A DNA stretch of 64,000 nucleotides, from NCBI RefSeq assembly GCF_028610705.1, contig NZ_JAQQWT010000002.1, positions 372,001 to 436,000 on the forward strand. Reading direction: 5' to 3'. Each line of letters opens with the position of its first letter. The first letter of the stretch is position 1. A program made the translations under genes and the position numbers. The notes beneath the pieces were generated by a model. It saw only the letters and a program-made list of their open reading frames with translations. It was not told where the DNA came from and searched no databases. Origin of the DNA: Halalkalibacter alkalisediminis (GTDB lineage Bacteria; Bacillota; Bacilli; Bacillales; Bacillaceae_D). This document shows positions 46,406 to 56,192 of this stretch, one piece after another.

Positions 46406-47119
46406 TTACTTCACAGCCTCAAATTTATAGCCAATGCCCCAAACTGTTGAAATCATTGATGCCGCCTCAGGTGAGATCTTATTTAGTTTTTCACGTAGTC
46501 TCTTTATATGAGTATCTACTGTTCTTAAATCACCAAAGAAATCATAGTTCCAAACATCTTTTAAAAGTTGCTCACGAGAGAATACTTTATCTGGAGACTG
46601 CGCTAAATAATGTAACAATTCATACTCTTTAGGCGTTAAGCTAATTTCTTGATCTGAAACTGTCACACGATGAGCGTCGTTATCAATCATTAAATGTTGA
46701 AAAACAAGAACATCCTTCGCCTGTGTTTCCGTATGCAAAAACTTAGTGGACGAAGAACGTCTTAGTAACGCCTTTACCCGAAGTACAACCTCTCTTGGGC
46801 TAAAAGGCTTTACAATGTAATCGTCTGTCCCAACTTCAAAACCTTGAACCCTGTTTGCCTCTTCTCCTTTTGCTGTTAACATCATAACAGGAGTTGCTTT
46901 CGTTTTACGAAGTTCTTGACATACTTCGATCCCATCCATTCCAGGCATCATAATATCAAGTAAAATAAGATCATATTCATCCGTTAAAGCCAATTCTAGG
47001 GCTTGTTCACCGTTTTCTGCTTCTTCCACTTCATAATTTTCACGTTCTAAATACATTTTTAATAGTCTACGAATTCGATCTTCATCATCCACTACTAAAA
47101 TACGCGCTTCTTTTTCCAT
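46406..47119 (-). CDS. resD: Response regulator ResD
   Basis: OmpR-type regulator. Receiver domain with acidic pocket VVDDEDRI, phospho-Asp in ILLDIMMPGMDG (about residue 54-56) and Lys in DDYIVKPFSPRE; C-terminal winged helix with SLTPKEYELLHYLAQSP and DTHIKRLREKL. 237 residues. Activates respiration and fermentation genes in low oxygen in B. subtilis. It has its own leader: a terminator after resC separates it from resABC. Confidence 0.95.
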   Translation of the reverse strand: MEKEARILVVDDEDRIRRLLKMYLERENYEVEEAENGEQALELALTDEYDLILLDIMMPGMDGIEVCQELRKTKATPVMMLTAKGEEANRVQGFEVGTDDYIVKPFSPREVVLRVKALLRRSSSTKFLHTETQAKDVLVFQHLMIDNDAHRVTVSDQEISLTPKEYELLHYLAQSPDKVFSREQLLKDVWNYDFFGDLRTVDTHIKRLREKLNKISPEAASMISTVWGIGYKFEAVK

Positions 47120-47331
47120 CTTTACTTCCTCCTAATTAAGGTCTCTTATATGTAGTCTAACACGAATAAGTTGCGAGAAAAACTAAGGCCTATCAGCTTA
47201 TTTTTCCCTATCCTACTTTAAGTAATGAGAGTAGGTAAAGGATTACCATTAAAAAACTTCCCCGCAATTTCAGATTTTATAATCAGCCTTTTGAATAACT
47301 TAAGGCACGTTCATTCTATATCTTTGAAAAA

Positions 47332-47354
47332 AACCCTCGCATGCAGCGAGGGTT
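47332..47354 (-). terminator. Terminator after resC
   Basis: On the minus strand AACCCTCGC pairs with GCGAGGGTT, followed by seven T. It divides resABC from resDE. Confidence 0.9.
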
Positions 47355-47361
47355 CGTATCA

Positions 47362-48549
47362 TCAAGCGTACGAGTGAAGACCCGCAATAACAAGGTTTAC
47401 AAACACTAAGTTAAACATGATGATCGCAAAACCGATTACACATAACCAAGCTGACTTTTCTCCATGCCAACCTTTTGACAAGCGTAAGTGTAAGTATGCC
47501 GCATAGAACAAGAAGGTCACTAGCGCCCATACCTCTTTAGGGTCCCACCCCCAGAATCTAGTCCAGGCGATTTGCGCCCAAATCATCGCAAAGACAAGAC
47601 CTCCAAGTGCAAAAACAGGAAACCCAATCGCAATAGCACGATAACTTACTTCATCTATAGCTTGCGGGCTCACACCTTTTAGGATTGGTTGAATGGCACC
47701 ACCGATTCGTTTACGTAGGACAAGACGTAATAGCCAATAGATAACCAAACCAGAAAGTAGAGACCAGATAACCGTATTAAGATCATTTGCGACTATGATC
47801 GCCGGGGCATCAAATAATGGTGTCATTTTTCCTTCTGTTAAAAGCTGACCTTCGTTAGGACCTACTAAAGCCGGTAAGTTGTAAACCATTTCAGCTTCAA
47901 TGCCATTTTCATTCACATAGGCAAATGTAGATTCATAATTCATTGCATTAAAGATCGACCCCATTAAAATGAAACCAACTAAACTGATAATCGAGTACAT
48001 CACCATTTCAAGTGCTCGTGTTTGTTTATTTGTTTTCGTAAAGTCGAGCGTCCTAATCAAATAGATGAGGCCAGCAACGAATCCAATTGATAAAATTCCT
48101 TGTCCAAGCGCTACTGTAATAACATGTATTTTCAACCAATAGCTTTGTAAAGCTGGAATAAGCGGTGCTACTTCTCCAGGGAACATGGAAGCATACGCAA
48201 TAATGAGCATGACAATAGGCATGGTAAACATTCCAAGATAATTAGAACGATAAATAGCATAGATAATAACAAAAGCAAAACCAATCGCTATTCCAAGGAA
48301 CGTCATGTATTCAAACATATTACTTACCGGCGCATGACCAGCATGTATCCAGCGAGTAATGAAATAGCCAAGTGAAAAGATCGAGCCTAAAATCGATAAA
48401 ATATATCCAATTAATCCCCAACGATTTCCGTTCATTTCCCCTTGTTTGTTACGCCATTTCTTTCCTGTTATTGATACGGTAAAAGTAATTGTCGCACCAA
48501 GATAGAGGAAAAAAGCAATAAATAGTAGATTTCCACTAATTGCTCCCAT
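47362..48549 (-). CDS. resC: Cytochrome c biogenesis protein ResC (CcsA family)
   Basis: Haem-handling membrane protein of System II cytochrome c maturation, working with ResB. The WWD-type motif WTRFWGWDPKEVWALVTFL is present near residue 320, and histidines in helix ends (HVITVALGQG, HAGHAPVSNMFEY, AAYLHLR) can bind haem. Start at MGAISGNLL after AGGAGG; the upstream reading is not supported. About 395 residues. Confidence 0.93.
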   Translation of the reverse strand: MGAISGNLLFIAFFLYLGATITFTVSITGKKWRNKQGEMNGNRWGLIGYILSILGSIFSLGYFITRWIHAGHAPVSNMFEYMTFLGIAIGFAFVIIYAIYRSNYLGMFTMPIVMLIIAYASMFPGEVAPLIPALQSYWLKIHVITVALGQGILSIGFVAGLIYLIRTLDFTKTNKQTRALEMVMYSIISLVGFILMGSIFNAMNYESTFAYVNENGIEAEMVYNLPALVGPNEGQLLTEGKMTPLFDAPAIIVANDLNTVIWSLLSGLVIYWLLRLVLRKRIGGAIQPILKGVSPQAIDEVSYRAIAIGFPVFALGGLVFAMIWAQIAWTRFWGWDPKEVWALVTFLFYAAYLHLRLSKGWHGEKSAWLCVIGFAIIMFNLVFVNLVIAGLHSYA

Positions 48550-48607
48550 GATAAAACCTCCTGACAAAAGGAAGGGAATACTCACTCACATTCCCTTTCT
48601 CCTCTTA

Positions 48608-50254
48608 TTAACCTTCTATTTTTTTCAATTCTTCTTGCTTGGACTCTTCAGCCTCAACCTGATCAATCGGTGAGGAAATTTCCGTCTCAGCAATCGCATA
48701 ATCAATATCTTTACGTAAAGCAAGATAATTCTTATTCGTATGACCTGCAATCCAAACCTCACCATTTATACGTTGTAACCAAATGCGACGATGAGACCAA
48801 TACGAACCTTGTGTTAACCCAATCATGAAAATAATTCCCCCAACAATTAAGAAAGGAAGCGTATAATCTCTTCTAACGACTAGTCCAGTTACGTGTTTCG
48901 TATCTACGTCAATAAACGTCATTTTATAATTATTTTCACCCATAGGTTCAAGATTCGTTTGAATTCCAACAAAACTCACTTCTCCTTCAGGTGTTTCTGG
49001 AGTATACATATCAAAAATAAACACCGGATTGTCCGGAATTTGCGAACGAGTGGACGGGACATTCGAACTATTTAAGAAATAATCAGGAAAATACTCTCTT
49101 ATTTCAATTCGATAGCCTTCTCCTAAATCATAAATTCGTTCTGGATTAAAGAGATTCACATCAATACGTCCAGTTGTTTCACCCGTTGCTTTATTTTCAA
49201 GTGTAAAACTCATTGTGTTCAATTCATGGAGTTTATAATCTACTTGATAAAGAGCAAAGCCATCAAATTTAAACGGTTCATTGACACGAATCTTATGGCG
49301 ATCAACTTCGACTAGTTCACCTTCGCCAACTATTCCAGTAGATTCACTTTCATACAGTACCGCATCCGTTTGATAGGTTTTTACAATCTGACCACCAGCC
49401 CGTTGCATGGCTTCTCCGAAAATCTCATCATCTTCATCATATAATTCGACGAGAAATTCCTCGTTACCAATATGATATTGTCCATTCGTCCCAGGGACAA
49501 CGGTCGTTTCCCCTTCACGAACCCAGACATTTTCATCAATATACATTCCAGGAAAATAACGAAGCATACAACCAATTAAAAAGACGATTAACCCAATATG
49601 ATTAATATAAGGACCCCACCTAGCAAAACGTCCCTTTTCAGCAACGATGTTTCCATTTTCTTCTGATAGATTGTATTTCTTCTCTTTCAATTTTGCTTTA
49701 GCTAGTTCCAAAGAATAATCAATGTCTTGGACTTTAGACGTTCCATACACACGTTGTCTTTTTAAGAAGTTAGCATGCCTAGTTACCCGCTGCGTTTTTA
49801 AAGCGCGGTATAATGGAAATACGCGATCCCAACTAGCGATGAAAATCGAAACACCTAATGCTGCAATTAAGAGCATATACCACCATGAACCATATAAATT
49901 ATGAAAACCTAACTGATAGTATAATTGTCCAGTAATTCCGTATTCATCGACATAGTATTGTGCTGGATTCACAGTCGGTGGGATATACATTTCCTGCGGA
50001 TAAATGGTACCAAGTGCTGATGCGAGAAGTGTCAGCACGATCAACCAAATTCCCACCTTTACTGAAGAAAAGAACATCCAAATTTTATCAATAAATGTCG
50101 TTGTGTACGTTTGTGACCGGCGGGCAACGCCTTCATATTTCATATCGAGTAGCTGTTTTTGATTTTCTTGATCATCAAGAGGTTTGCCACACGATTCACA
50201 AACGATCGTTCCTTGTGGATTTTCATGCGTACATTCACATGTGATTTTGTTCAT
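48608..50254 (-). CDS. resB: Cytochrome c biogenesis protein ResB with N-terminal zinc ribbon
   Basis: System II partner of ResC. It opens with CECTHENPQGTIVCESCGKPL, a four-cysteine zinc-ribbon-like patch also seen in B. subtilis ResB. Then come helices (SSVKVGIWLIVLTLLASAL, YMLLIAALGVSIFIASW), a large extracytoplasmic domain and a last helix (PFLIVGGIIFMIGLTQG). Start ATG after GAGGTG. 548 residues. It ends 58 bases before resC. Confidence 0.93.
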   Translation of the reverse strand: MNKITCECTHENPQGTIVCESCGKPLDDQENQKQLLDMKYEGVARRSQTYTTTFIDKIWMFFSSVKVGIWLIVLTLLASALGTIYPQEMYIPPTVNPAQYYVDEYGITGQLYYQLGFHNLYGSWWYMLLIAALGVSIFIASWDRVFPLYRALKTQRVTRHANFLKRQRVYGTSKVQDIDYSLELAKAKLKEKKYNLSEENGNIVAEKGRFARWGPYINHIGLIVFLIGCMLRYFPGMYIDENVWVREGETTVVPGTNGQYHIGNEEFLVELYDEDDEIFGEAMQRAGGQIVKTYQTDAVLYESESTGIVGEGELVEVDRHKIRVNEPFKFDGFALYQVDYKLHELNTMSFTLENKATGETTGRIDVNLFNPERIYDLGEGYRIEIREYFPDYFLNSSNVPSTRSQIPDNPVFIFDMYTPETPEGEVSFVGIQTNLEPMGENNYKMTFIDVDTKHVTGLVVRRDYTLPFLIVGGIIFMIGLTQGSYWSHRRIWLQRINGEVWIAGHTNKNYLALRKDIDYAIAETEISSPIDQVEAEESKQEELKKIEG

Positions 50255-50269
50255 TCTCGTGCACCTCAA

Positions 50270-50797
50270 TTATGTCCCGGGTTTAATCTCTTCCATGAAG
50301 TCTCGAACCATTTGCTCTGTCATTCCACCTTGATGCACACGCACAATTGTTCCGTGTTCATCAATTAATATCGTTGTTGGTAATGGCGAAATTCCATACG
50401 CATCGATTACGTCTCTTCCCTTATCAATGGCAATCGGAAAAGTAAGCCCGTAACGCTCAGCAAAACGTTCAACCGTTAGTCCTGGTTCAGCTGCGTTTAC
50501 TGCAATAATTTCTACACCCTTTTCTTTATACTCGGTGTATAACTCTTCCATAATCGGCATTTCTTTTACACATGGTGGGCAATAAGTACCCCAGAAATTA
50601 AGAAATACCCCTTTTCCTTTTAATCCTTCAAGCTCAATACGTTCCCCTTTTAGATCATTCAGAACAAAGTTGACTGAAGCCTCACCAGCTTTGGCGACAC
50701 TTCGGTCAGCAATAAAGTTTGAGTAAAACGTATAGGCAAGAGCAATTGCGATAACAGCCAGAATGCTCGATCGCATTATTAGGCGTTTTTGTTTCAA
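50270..50797 (-). CDS. resA: Thiol-disulfide oxidoreductase ResA
   Basis: Membrane-anchored thioredoxin-like protein that reduces apocytochrome c cysteines outside the membrane. One N-terminal helix, active site TYCPPCVKE (B. subtilis has CEPC) and the cis-Pro segment SPLPTTILIDEHG. I choose the TTG start (KQKRLIMRSS follows) with GGGGGAGAG upstream, matching B. subtilis ResA; the reading ten codons longer lacks a site. 175 residues. Confidence 0.92.
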   Translation of the reverse strand: MKQKRLIMRSSILAVIAIALAYTFYSNFIADRSVAKAGEASVNFVLNDLKGERIELEGLKGKGVFLNFWGTYCPPCVKEMPIMEELYTEYKEKGVEIIAVNAAEPGLTVERFAERYGLTFPIAIDKGRDVIDAYGISPLPTTILIDEHGTIVRVHQGGMTEQMVRDFMEEIKPGT

Positions 50798-50881
50798 CAA
50801 ACTCTCCCCCTTTTTTGAATCAACCAATTTAAAGCAATTTTCTCTATTATAACGTTAGAAACATCACAATTTATGATTGCT

Positions 50882-51610
50882 TTATGACGGTTTCGTGACA
50901 GCTAATTCACGTAAATGTTTCACTTCAATTGGCTTAAGAGTTCTAGCATCACCAGGGTTTAAACCACGTAAATTCAGAAAGCTATACTGTTCACGTTTTA
51001 GTTTTAATACGGGGTGATCTATCGCATCAAACATCCTTCTTACTTGTCGGTTTCTACCTTCATGAATAGTAAGTTGAATGATTGACGTTTGCTTTTTCTT
51101 ATCAATCGACATCACTTTCACTTTTGCGGGGGCAGTCTTTCCATCTTCAAGCATGACTCCATATTGCAGCTTTTTCAACGCTTCTCTTGAAGGGATCCCC
51201 TTCACTTTTGCTACATACACTTTTTCAATTTTAAATTTAGGGTGCATAAGCATATTCGCAAATTCTCCATCATTTGTTAATAAAATTAACCCAGAAGTAT
51301 CATAATCCAATCGACCTACCGGGAAGATTCGTTGTTCGATTTCTAGAAAATCAGTCACAACCGTTCTTCCTTTATCATCACTCACACTAGAAATCACTCC
51401 ACTTGGTTTATAGAGTAGATAATAAACAGGCTCTTCACGGTCAATCGGGACACCCTCAACTTCAATTTCATCCTTATTAGGCGTTACTTTTACTCCAAGT
51501 TCACGCACTACTTGTCCATTTACTTTTACTTTTCCTTCAATAATAAGCTGTTCTGCCTTGCGCCTTGATGTAATACCGGCTTGGGCAATCACTTTCTGTA
51601 ACCGTTCCAT
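50882..51610 (-). CDS. rluB: 23S rRNA pseudouridine synthase RluB
   Basis: Modifies U2605-region of 23S rRNA. N-terminal S4 domain (MERLQKVIAQAGITSRRKAEQLI), then the RsuA/RluB catalytic domain with the Asp in VGRLDYDTSGLILLTNDGEF and TIHEGRNRQVRRMFDAI. Start at MERLQK after GAGGTG. 242 residues. Upstream of resA as in B. subtilis. Confidence 0.94.
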   Translation of the reverse strand: MERLQKVIAQAGITSRRKAEQLIIEGKVKVNGQVVRELGVKVTPNKDEIEVEGVPIDREEPVYYLLYKPSGVISSVSDDKGRTVVTDFLEIEQRIFPVGRLDYDTSGLILLTNDGEFANMLMHPKFKIEKVYVAKVKGIPSREALKKLQYGVMLEDGKTAPAKVKVMSIDKKKQTSIIQLTIHEGRNRQVRRMFDAIDHPVLKLKREQYSFLNLRGLNPGDARTLKPIEVKHLRELAVTKPS

Positions 51611-51634
51611 CTCTTTCACCTCATGTCCCATCAT

Positions 51635-52029
51635 ACTCTTTCAATTATGAATTCTCAAGCCTAAGAGGGCCTCCTCATATGATTACCGTAAAAAACATTT
51701 TAATTTGAATAGTTAGTTTATTCCTGTCGATAATTCGACACGCTCATTTTCTAACAACAAAACATACCCGTTTCACTTGAAAAATCACCGTTACCATAGT
51801 TTAATCAGCTGCATTCATTCTGCAATTTCCTTACACCCTCTTGTTTTTTGGTTGTATCGGACATAAGTTACTTTGTTTCTCAAACTGATAAGAATTAGAC
51901 TGTTCATTATCAGTATAGCTGAACTAATGTCCGCTAAACTCTATTATTAGATCTATTTTGATTGGATAACGGAACCAGTGTCCGCTAAAAACTAAATGAC
52001 TCCACTCTTACCTTTCCTATTCAAAACCA
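51635..52029. repeat. Gene-free stretch with short repeats
   Basis: No plausible gene. Near-copies GAACTAATGTCCGCTAAA (about 51920) and GAACCAGTGTCCGCTAAA (about 51972) stand 50 bases apart, with a weaker TCGGACATAAG at 51857. They look like parts of a dispersed intergenic repeat. Confidence 0.45.
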
Positions 52030-52032
52030 AAA

Positions 52033-52055
52033 GAGACCAAATCGAATTTGGTCTC
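52033..52055 (-). terminator. Terminator of the aldehyde dehydrogenase gene
   Basis: GAGACCAAAT (52033-52042) pairs with ATTTGGTCTC (52046-52055). On the minus strand TTTT follows. Confidence 0.8.
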
Positions 52056-52085
52056 AATCATTCTTTACTAGTAGAAGTTCTCCGT

Positions 52086-53501
52086 TTAAATACCCAAAGA
52101 GATGTACTTCGTTTCTAAAAATTCCTCAATCCCGTGATGGCCACCTTCTCTACCTAATCCACTTTCTTTAAAGCCTCCAAACGGAGCTTGAGCTACTGCT
52201 GGAAGTCCATCATTGACACCGACAATTCCATATTCTAACGCCTCGCTCATTTTTATTGCATGAGATAAATTTTGTGTATAGAGGTAGGCTGCTAAGCCAA
52301 ATCTCGAATTATTGGCACGCTTAATAACTTCTTCTACTTTTGAAAACGTTGCAACAGGCGCAAGAGGTCCAAACGTTTCTTCATTCATACAAACCATTTC
52401 ATCAGTTACTCCTGCTAGAACAGTTGGCTGGTAGAAGAGTCCAGAAATAAGGTCTCCTCCAACTAATACTGAAGCACCTTTTTCTTTCGCATCACGAATT
52501 TGATCTTGTACTTTCGTAATCGCATCTTCATCAATGAGCGGTCCAATCTCTACCCCTTCTTTCAACCCATCTCCAACAGAAAGATCTCTCACTTTCTCAA
52601 TGAATTTAGCTAAGAACGGGTTCATGATATCTTCATGTACATAAATACGATTGGCACAAACGCATGTTTGACCAGCGTTTCGGAATTTTGATGCCACTAC
52701 CCCTTCGACAGCCAAATTAAGGTCAGCATCGTTCATTACGATAAATGGTGCATGCCCCCCAAGTTCTAAAGACACCTTTTTTACTGTATCTGCCGCCTGT
52801 CTCATCAGAAGTTTTCCAATTTCAGTGGAACCCGTAAATGTAATTTTCCTTACTCTTTCATCACTCATCCAAGTCGAACCGATCTCTTTAGGGTTTCCCG
52901 TCACGACATTGATAACGCCATCAGGAATACCTGCTCGTACAGCTAATTTAGCTAAATAAAGAGCAGTAAGTGGTGTTTGTTCAGCAGGTTTGATAACAGC
53001 TGTACAACCAGCAGCTAAAGCTGGTGCAATTTTTCGCGTGATCATGGCCGCAGGAAAATTCCAAGGCGTAATGGCAGCCACTACACCCACAGGTTGTTTT
53101 TGTACTAGTATTCTTTTATTAGGAAAGGATGCGGGAATCGTTTCCCCATAAATTCGTTTTCCTTCTTCTGCATACCATGAAATGAAACTATTTGCATAAT
53201 TCACTTCTCCGAGAGCTTCTTTTAAAGGTTTCCCTTGTTCTATAGTCATTAGTTTTGCTATCTCTGCTGCTTCTTCATTAATTAATTGATGCCACTTAAG
53301 AAGCAACTCACTACGTTCAAGCGCCGTTTTGGCTTGCCAACTTGGAAGAGACTCGTAGGCTGCATCGACAGCTTGTCTTGCTTCAGATTTCCCTCCATTA
53401 GGAACGCTTCCAATCACGTCTCCAGTAGCAGGGTTTGTCACTTCAAATGTCTCTTTTAGCGAGAGCCATTTTCCGCCAATTAATAAATCCCAACTCTTCA
53501 T
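52086..53501 (-). CDS. gabD: NAD(P)-dependent aldehyde dehydrogenase, succinate-semialdehyde type
   Basis: Aldehyde dehydrogenase with Glu in SLELGGHAPFIVM (about residue 245) and nucleophile Cys in NAGQTCVCANRIYV (about 280); the double cysteine CVC is typical of GabD-type succinate-semialdehyde dehydrogenases. NAD-binding FTGSTEIGKLLM is present. Start MKSWDLL after AGGAGGAG. 471 residues. It sits alone between spmB and rluB, where B. subtilis has no such gene, so it is probably an insertion. Exact substrate uncertain. Confidence 0.82.
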   Translation of the reverse strand: MKSWDLLIGGKWLSLKETFEVTNPATGDVIGSVPNGGKSEARQAVDAAYESLPSWQAKTALERSELLLKWHQLINEEAAEIAKLMTIEQGKPLKEALGEVNYANSFISWYAEEGKRIYGETIPASFPNKRILVQKQPVGVVAAITPWNFPAAMITRKIAPALAAGCTAVIKPAEQTPLTALYLAKLAVRAGIPDGVINVVTGNPKEIGSTWMSDERVRKITFTGSTEIGKLLMRQAADTVKKVSLELGGHAPFIVMNDADLNLAVEGVVASKFRNAGQTCVCANRIYVHEDIMNPFLAKFIEKVRDLSVGDGLKEGVEIGPLIDEDAITKVQDQIRDAKEKGASVLVGGDLISGLFYQPTVLAGVTDEMVCMNEETFGPLAPVATFSKVEEVIKRANNSRFGLAAYLYTQNLSHAIKMSEALEYGIVGVNDGLPAVAQAPFGGFKESGLGREGGHHGIEEFLETKYISLGI

Positions 53502-53696
53502 AACTTTTCTCCTCCTAGGAACAATTTGAGAATAATAGATGTACAACAAAGCTGGAATCGCTAGCGATTTAACAGCTAGATAATTGTAGATCTGTCTACT
53601 AATCTGTAACCTCTTCTTTATTTTTTCAAACGATAATCAAAAAATCAATGAAAAAAATGGAGATTACTCTCTAGTTTTATGCTTAGAATGAGAACA

Positions 53697-53722
53697 GGAA
53701 AGCAGACCTTTATCTGCTTTCC
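53697..53722 (-). terminator. Hairpin at the end of spmB
   Basis: GGAAAGCAGA (53697-53706) pairs with TCTGCTTTCC (53713-53722) just at the stop codon. T run after it is weak. Confidence 0.5.
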
Positions 53723-54255
53723 TACATACCGAATACATACGTTACAATGATAATGGAAGCAACAATACCCACCACGTCGGCTAACAAACCAACTTTTAAG
53801 GCATCCCCCATTTTCTTTATCCCCACCGCTCCAAAATATACGGTCAGCACATAAAACGTTGTATCCGTGCTTCCTTGCATCGTTGAAGCCAATCTTCCAA
53901 TAAATGAATCAGGTCCATGCGTGGCAATTAAATCGGAGGTCATTCCTAAAGCTCCCGTTCCAGAGATTGGACGTATCATAGCTAACGGAACGATCTCTGA
54001 TGGAACTCCGATTGCCTGCAAAGCTGGCTTCATAAATTCAATAATGAAATCCATTGCACCGGACGCTCGAAAGACGGAAATGGCGACGAGCATTCCAACG
54101 AGATAAGGAATAATGGAGATCGCCATTCCAAAACCTTCTTTTGCTCCTTCTACAAACGTCTCGTAGGTGGGAACTTGCTTATACGTACCATACATCAGTA
54201 CAAAAGCAATTAAAACTGGTATGAACCATATTGAAATGACGGTGATCCAGCCCAT
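53722..54255 (-). CDS. spmB: Spore maturation protein SpmB
   Basis: Multi-pass membrane protein of the nucleoside-recognition (Gate) domain family, acting with SpmA in core dehydration of the spore. Typical segments GAMDFIIEFMKPALQAIGVPSEIVPLAMIRPISGTGALG (read as MDFIIEF, PSEIVPLAMIRPISGTGA) and GSTDTTFYVLTVYFGAVGIKK. 177 residues, directly after spmA. Confidence 0.95.
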   Translation of the reverse strand: MGWITVISIWFIPVLIAFVLMYGTYKQVPTYETFVEGAKEGFGMAISIIPYLVGMLVAISVFRASGAMDFIIEFMKPALQAIGVPSEIVPLAMIRPISGTGALGMTSDLIATHGPDSFIGRLASTMQGSTDTTFYVLTVYFGAVGIKKMGDALKVGLLADVVGIVASIIIVTYVFGM

Positions 54256-54849
54256 TTAAGCTCGCCCCTTCCTCACGCGTCTAAAGTAAAAGTATCGATC
54301 GATTAGTAATGCTCCCAAAGTCGAACATGTCGTTGCTAAAAGAGTGGTCCCGACAATTTCTGTTGGCGAAACGGAACCATAACTCATCCTGATGGAGATA
54401 ACTGTAGTTGGAATCAATGTAATACTCGCTGTATTAATGGCTAATAACGTAATCATTGATCTGCTAGCTGAGTCTCTTCCCCCATTTAGGTCTTTCAGTT
54501 GTTGCATGGCCTTTATTCCCATTGGGGTTGCTGCATTCCCAAGCCCGAAAAGGTTCGCTGTCATATTCGATAATATATAACCCATTGCAGGATGATTAGC
54601 TGGAACCTCAGGAAAAATGCGTGTCGCAATAGGTCTCATCAATTTCGCTAATAGATTTAAAAGTCCACCCTCTTGTGCAATTCGCATAAGTCCTAACCAA
54701 AATACAAGAATACTAATTAACCCGAGACAAATGGTGACAGCATCTTTTGCCCCTGCAAAAATAGCTTCATTTACCTCTTCCATTCTGCCATTTACCGCTC
54801 CAAATCCAATGCCTATGACAAGCATCGCAACCCATATTTTGTTAATCAC
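54256..54849 (-). CDS. spmA: Spore maturation protein SpmA
   Basis: Partner of SpmB with the same membrane fold. Marks: IWVAMLVIGIGFGAVNG, GLMRIAQEGGLLNLLAKLMRP and NMTANLFGLGNAATPMGIKAMQQL. 197 residues. It overlaps the end of dacB by eight bases, giving the classic dacB-spmA-spmB sporulation operon. Confidence 0.95.
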   Translation of the reverse strand: MINKIWVAMLVIGIGFGAVNGRMEEVNEAIFAGAKDAVTICLGLISILVFWLGLMRIAQEGGLLNLLAKLMRPIATRIFPEVPANHPAMGYILSNMTANLFGLGNAATPMGIKAMQQLKDLNGGRDSASRSMITLLAINTASITLIPTTVISIRMSYGSVSPTEIVGTTLLATTCSTLGALLIDRYFYFRRVRKGRA

Positions 54850-55987
54850 TACTTCTCACCCCTATAGTGAAAGAAAAAAAGTCAATGAATCTAGCCCAAA
54901 ACCCTTTCTTTTCTTGCACTTCTGGAGCTTCGTATAATAATGGGATTTGACCGATAAGCTCATTATTTATTTTGAACTCAACTTTCCCGACTGGTTGGGG
55001 TGGGATATAATTTTCTGAACGAGTATCTCCTGGCGGGCGATACAAAGTAATTTCTTTATTAAGTGACTCGAGTTCAGAGTTGGTTAAAGGGTATTCAAAC
55101 GAATAAGGGGCAAATACACGATCCTTATAAAACTCATCTTCTATTTCAGATAGAGTCCCTTCTTCTACTAACACATTCATGGAAAATGTATCAAATGCCC
55201 AGTTAAACAAATTCATATGATCATGCCAATCACTTGGGGCATTAAGCGTTACTGCAATTAAATCAGTGCCTTCTTTTTCAGCTGTTGATACGAGCGTTCG
55301 TTTCGCGCGCTTCGTATACCCTGTTTTCCCACCTGTTGAATATTTATAAAGCTCGGTTAACAAACGATTCTTGTTACGCCATACACGAATTTGCTCACCG
55401 TCCACACGGTAACTTTTAGTTGAAGATATTTCGCGATACAATTCACTATCCATGGCGTATTGTGTTAATAGCGCCATATCATAAGCACTTGAGTAATGAT
55501 CTTCATGATCATCTAGACCATGGGGATTTTGAAACATCGTGTTCACCATACCAATTTCTTTTGCCTTTTCATTCATTAAATAAACAAAGCCTTCTAAACT
55601 TCCACCGACATGTTCAGCAATGGCTACGGCAGAATCATTTCCACTTCTAAGCATCAGACCATATACTAAGTCTTCTAATTTGATCTTCTCACCAGCTCTT
55701 AAATAAATGGAAGAACCTTCTGTACCTTCTGCCCTTGTAGAAACTTTGACCATTTCATCCATTTTTTCCGATTCAATTGCCAGAATAGCTGTCATAATTT
55801 TTGTGATACTCGCGATCCTTAATGGTGTTTTCTCATTTTTACCGTATAATATTCTTCCCGATTCCTGCTCGATAAGGACAGCAGCCTGAGCAGAAACAGA
55901 GAAATTTCGTTGCTCAGCATGAGCATGTAGCGGTACTGTGACAATAAGTAAAAAAGCAATCAGTATAAGTGCAAATTTCGTTCCCAT
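54842..55987 (-). CDS. dacB: Sporulation D-alanyl-D-alanine carboxypeptidase DacB (PBP5*)
   Basis: Trims peptide side chains in spore cortex. Signal peptide (LILIAFLLIVTVPLHAHA), then the penicillin-binding SxxK in ASITKIMTA (about residue 62), SGN in MLRSGNDSAVAIAEH and KTG in STGGKTGYTKRAKR. 381 residues. First gene of the operon; in B. subtilis it is read by sigma-E in the mother cell. Confidence 0.94.
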   Translation of the reverse strand: MGTKFALILIAFLLIVTVPLHAHAEQRNFSVSAQAAVLIEQESGRILYGKNEKTPLRIASITKIMTAILAIESEKMDEMVKVSTRAEGTEGSSIYLRAGEKIKLEDLVYGLMLRSGNDSAVAIAEHVGGSLEGFVYLMNEKAKEIGMVNTMFQNPHGLDDHEDHYSSAYDMALLTQYAMDSELYREISSTKSYRVDGEQIRVWRNKNRLLTELYKYSTGGKTGYTKRAKRTLVSTAEKEGTDLIAVTLNAPSDWHDHMNLFNWAFDTFSMNVLVEEGTLSEIEDEFYKDRVFAPYSFEYPLTNSELESLNKEITLYRPPGDTRSENYIPPQPVGKVEFKINNELIGQIPLLYEAPEVQEKKGFWARFIDFFSFTIGVRSSD

Positions 55988-56192
55988 TTTGATCCCCGTC
56001 CTGTCGTATTAATGTAGTCTCATGATGTGAAACGTTGTGCTTGTCTTTTCTTCTCTTACTAGCAATGTCTATGCAGGACAACCAATGTTATGACTGAAAC
56101 ATAAACGAATTACTAATGAACTTGCTTGTTTATCTTTCCTAAATTAGGAAATAATGATTAGATAATTTCGTAAGGGAGAGGACGGATTTATA

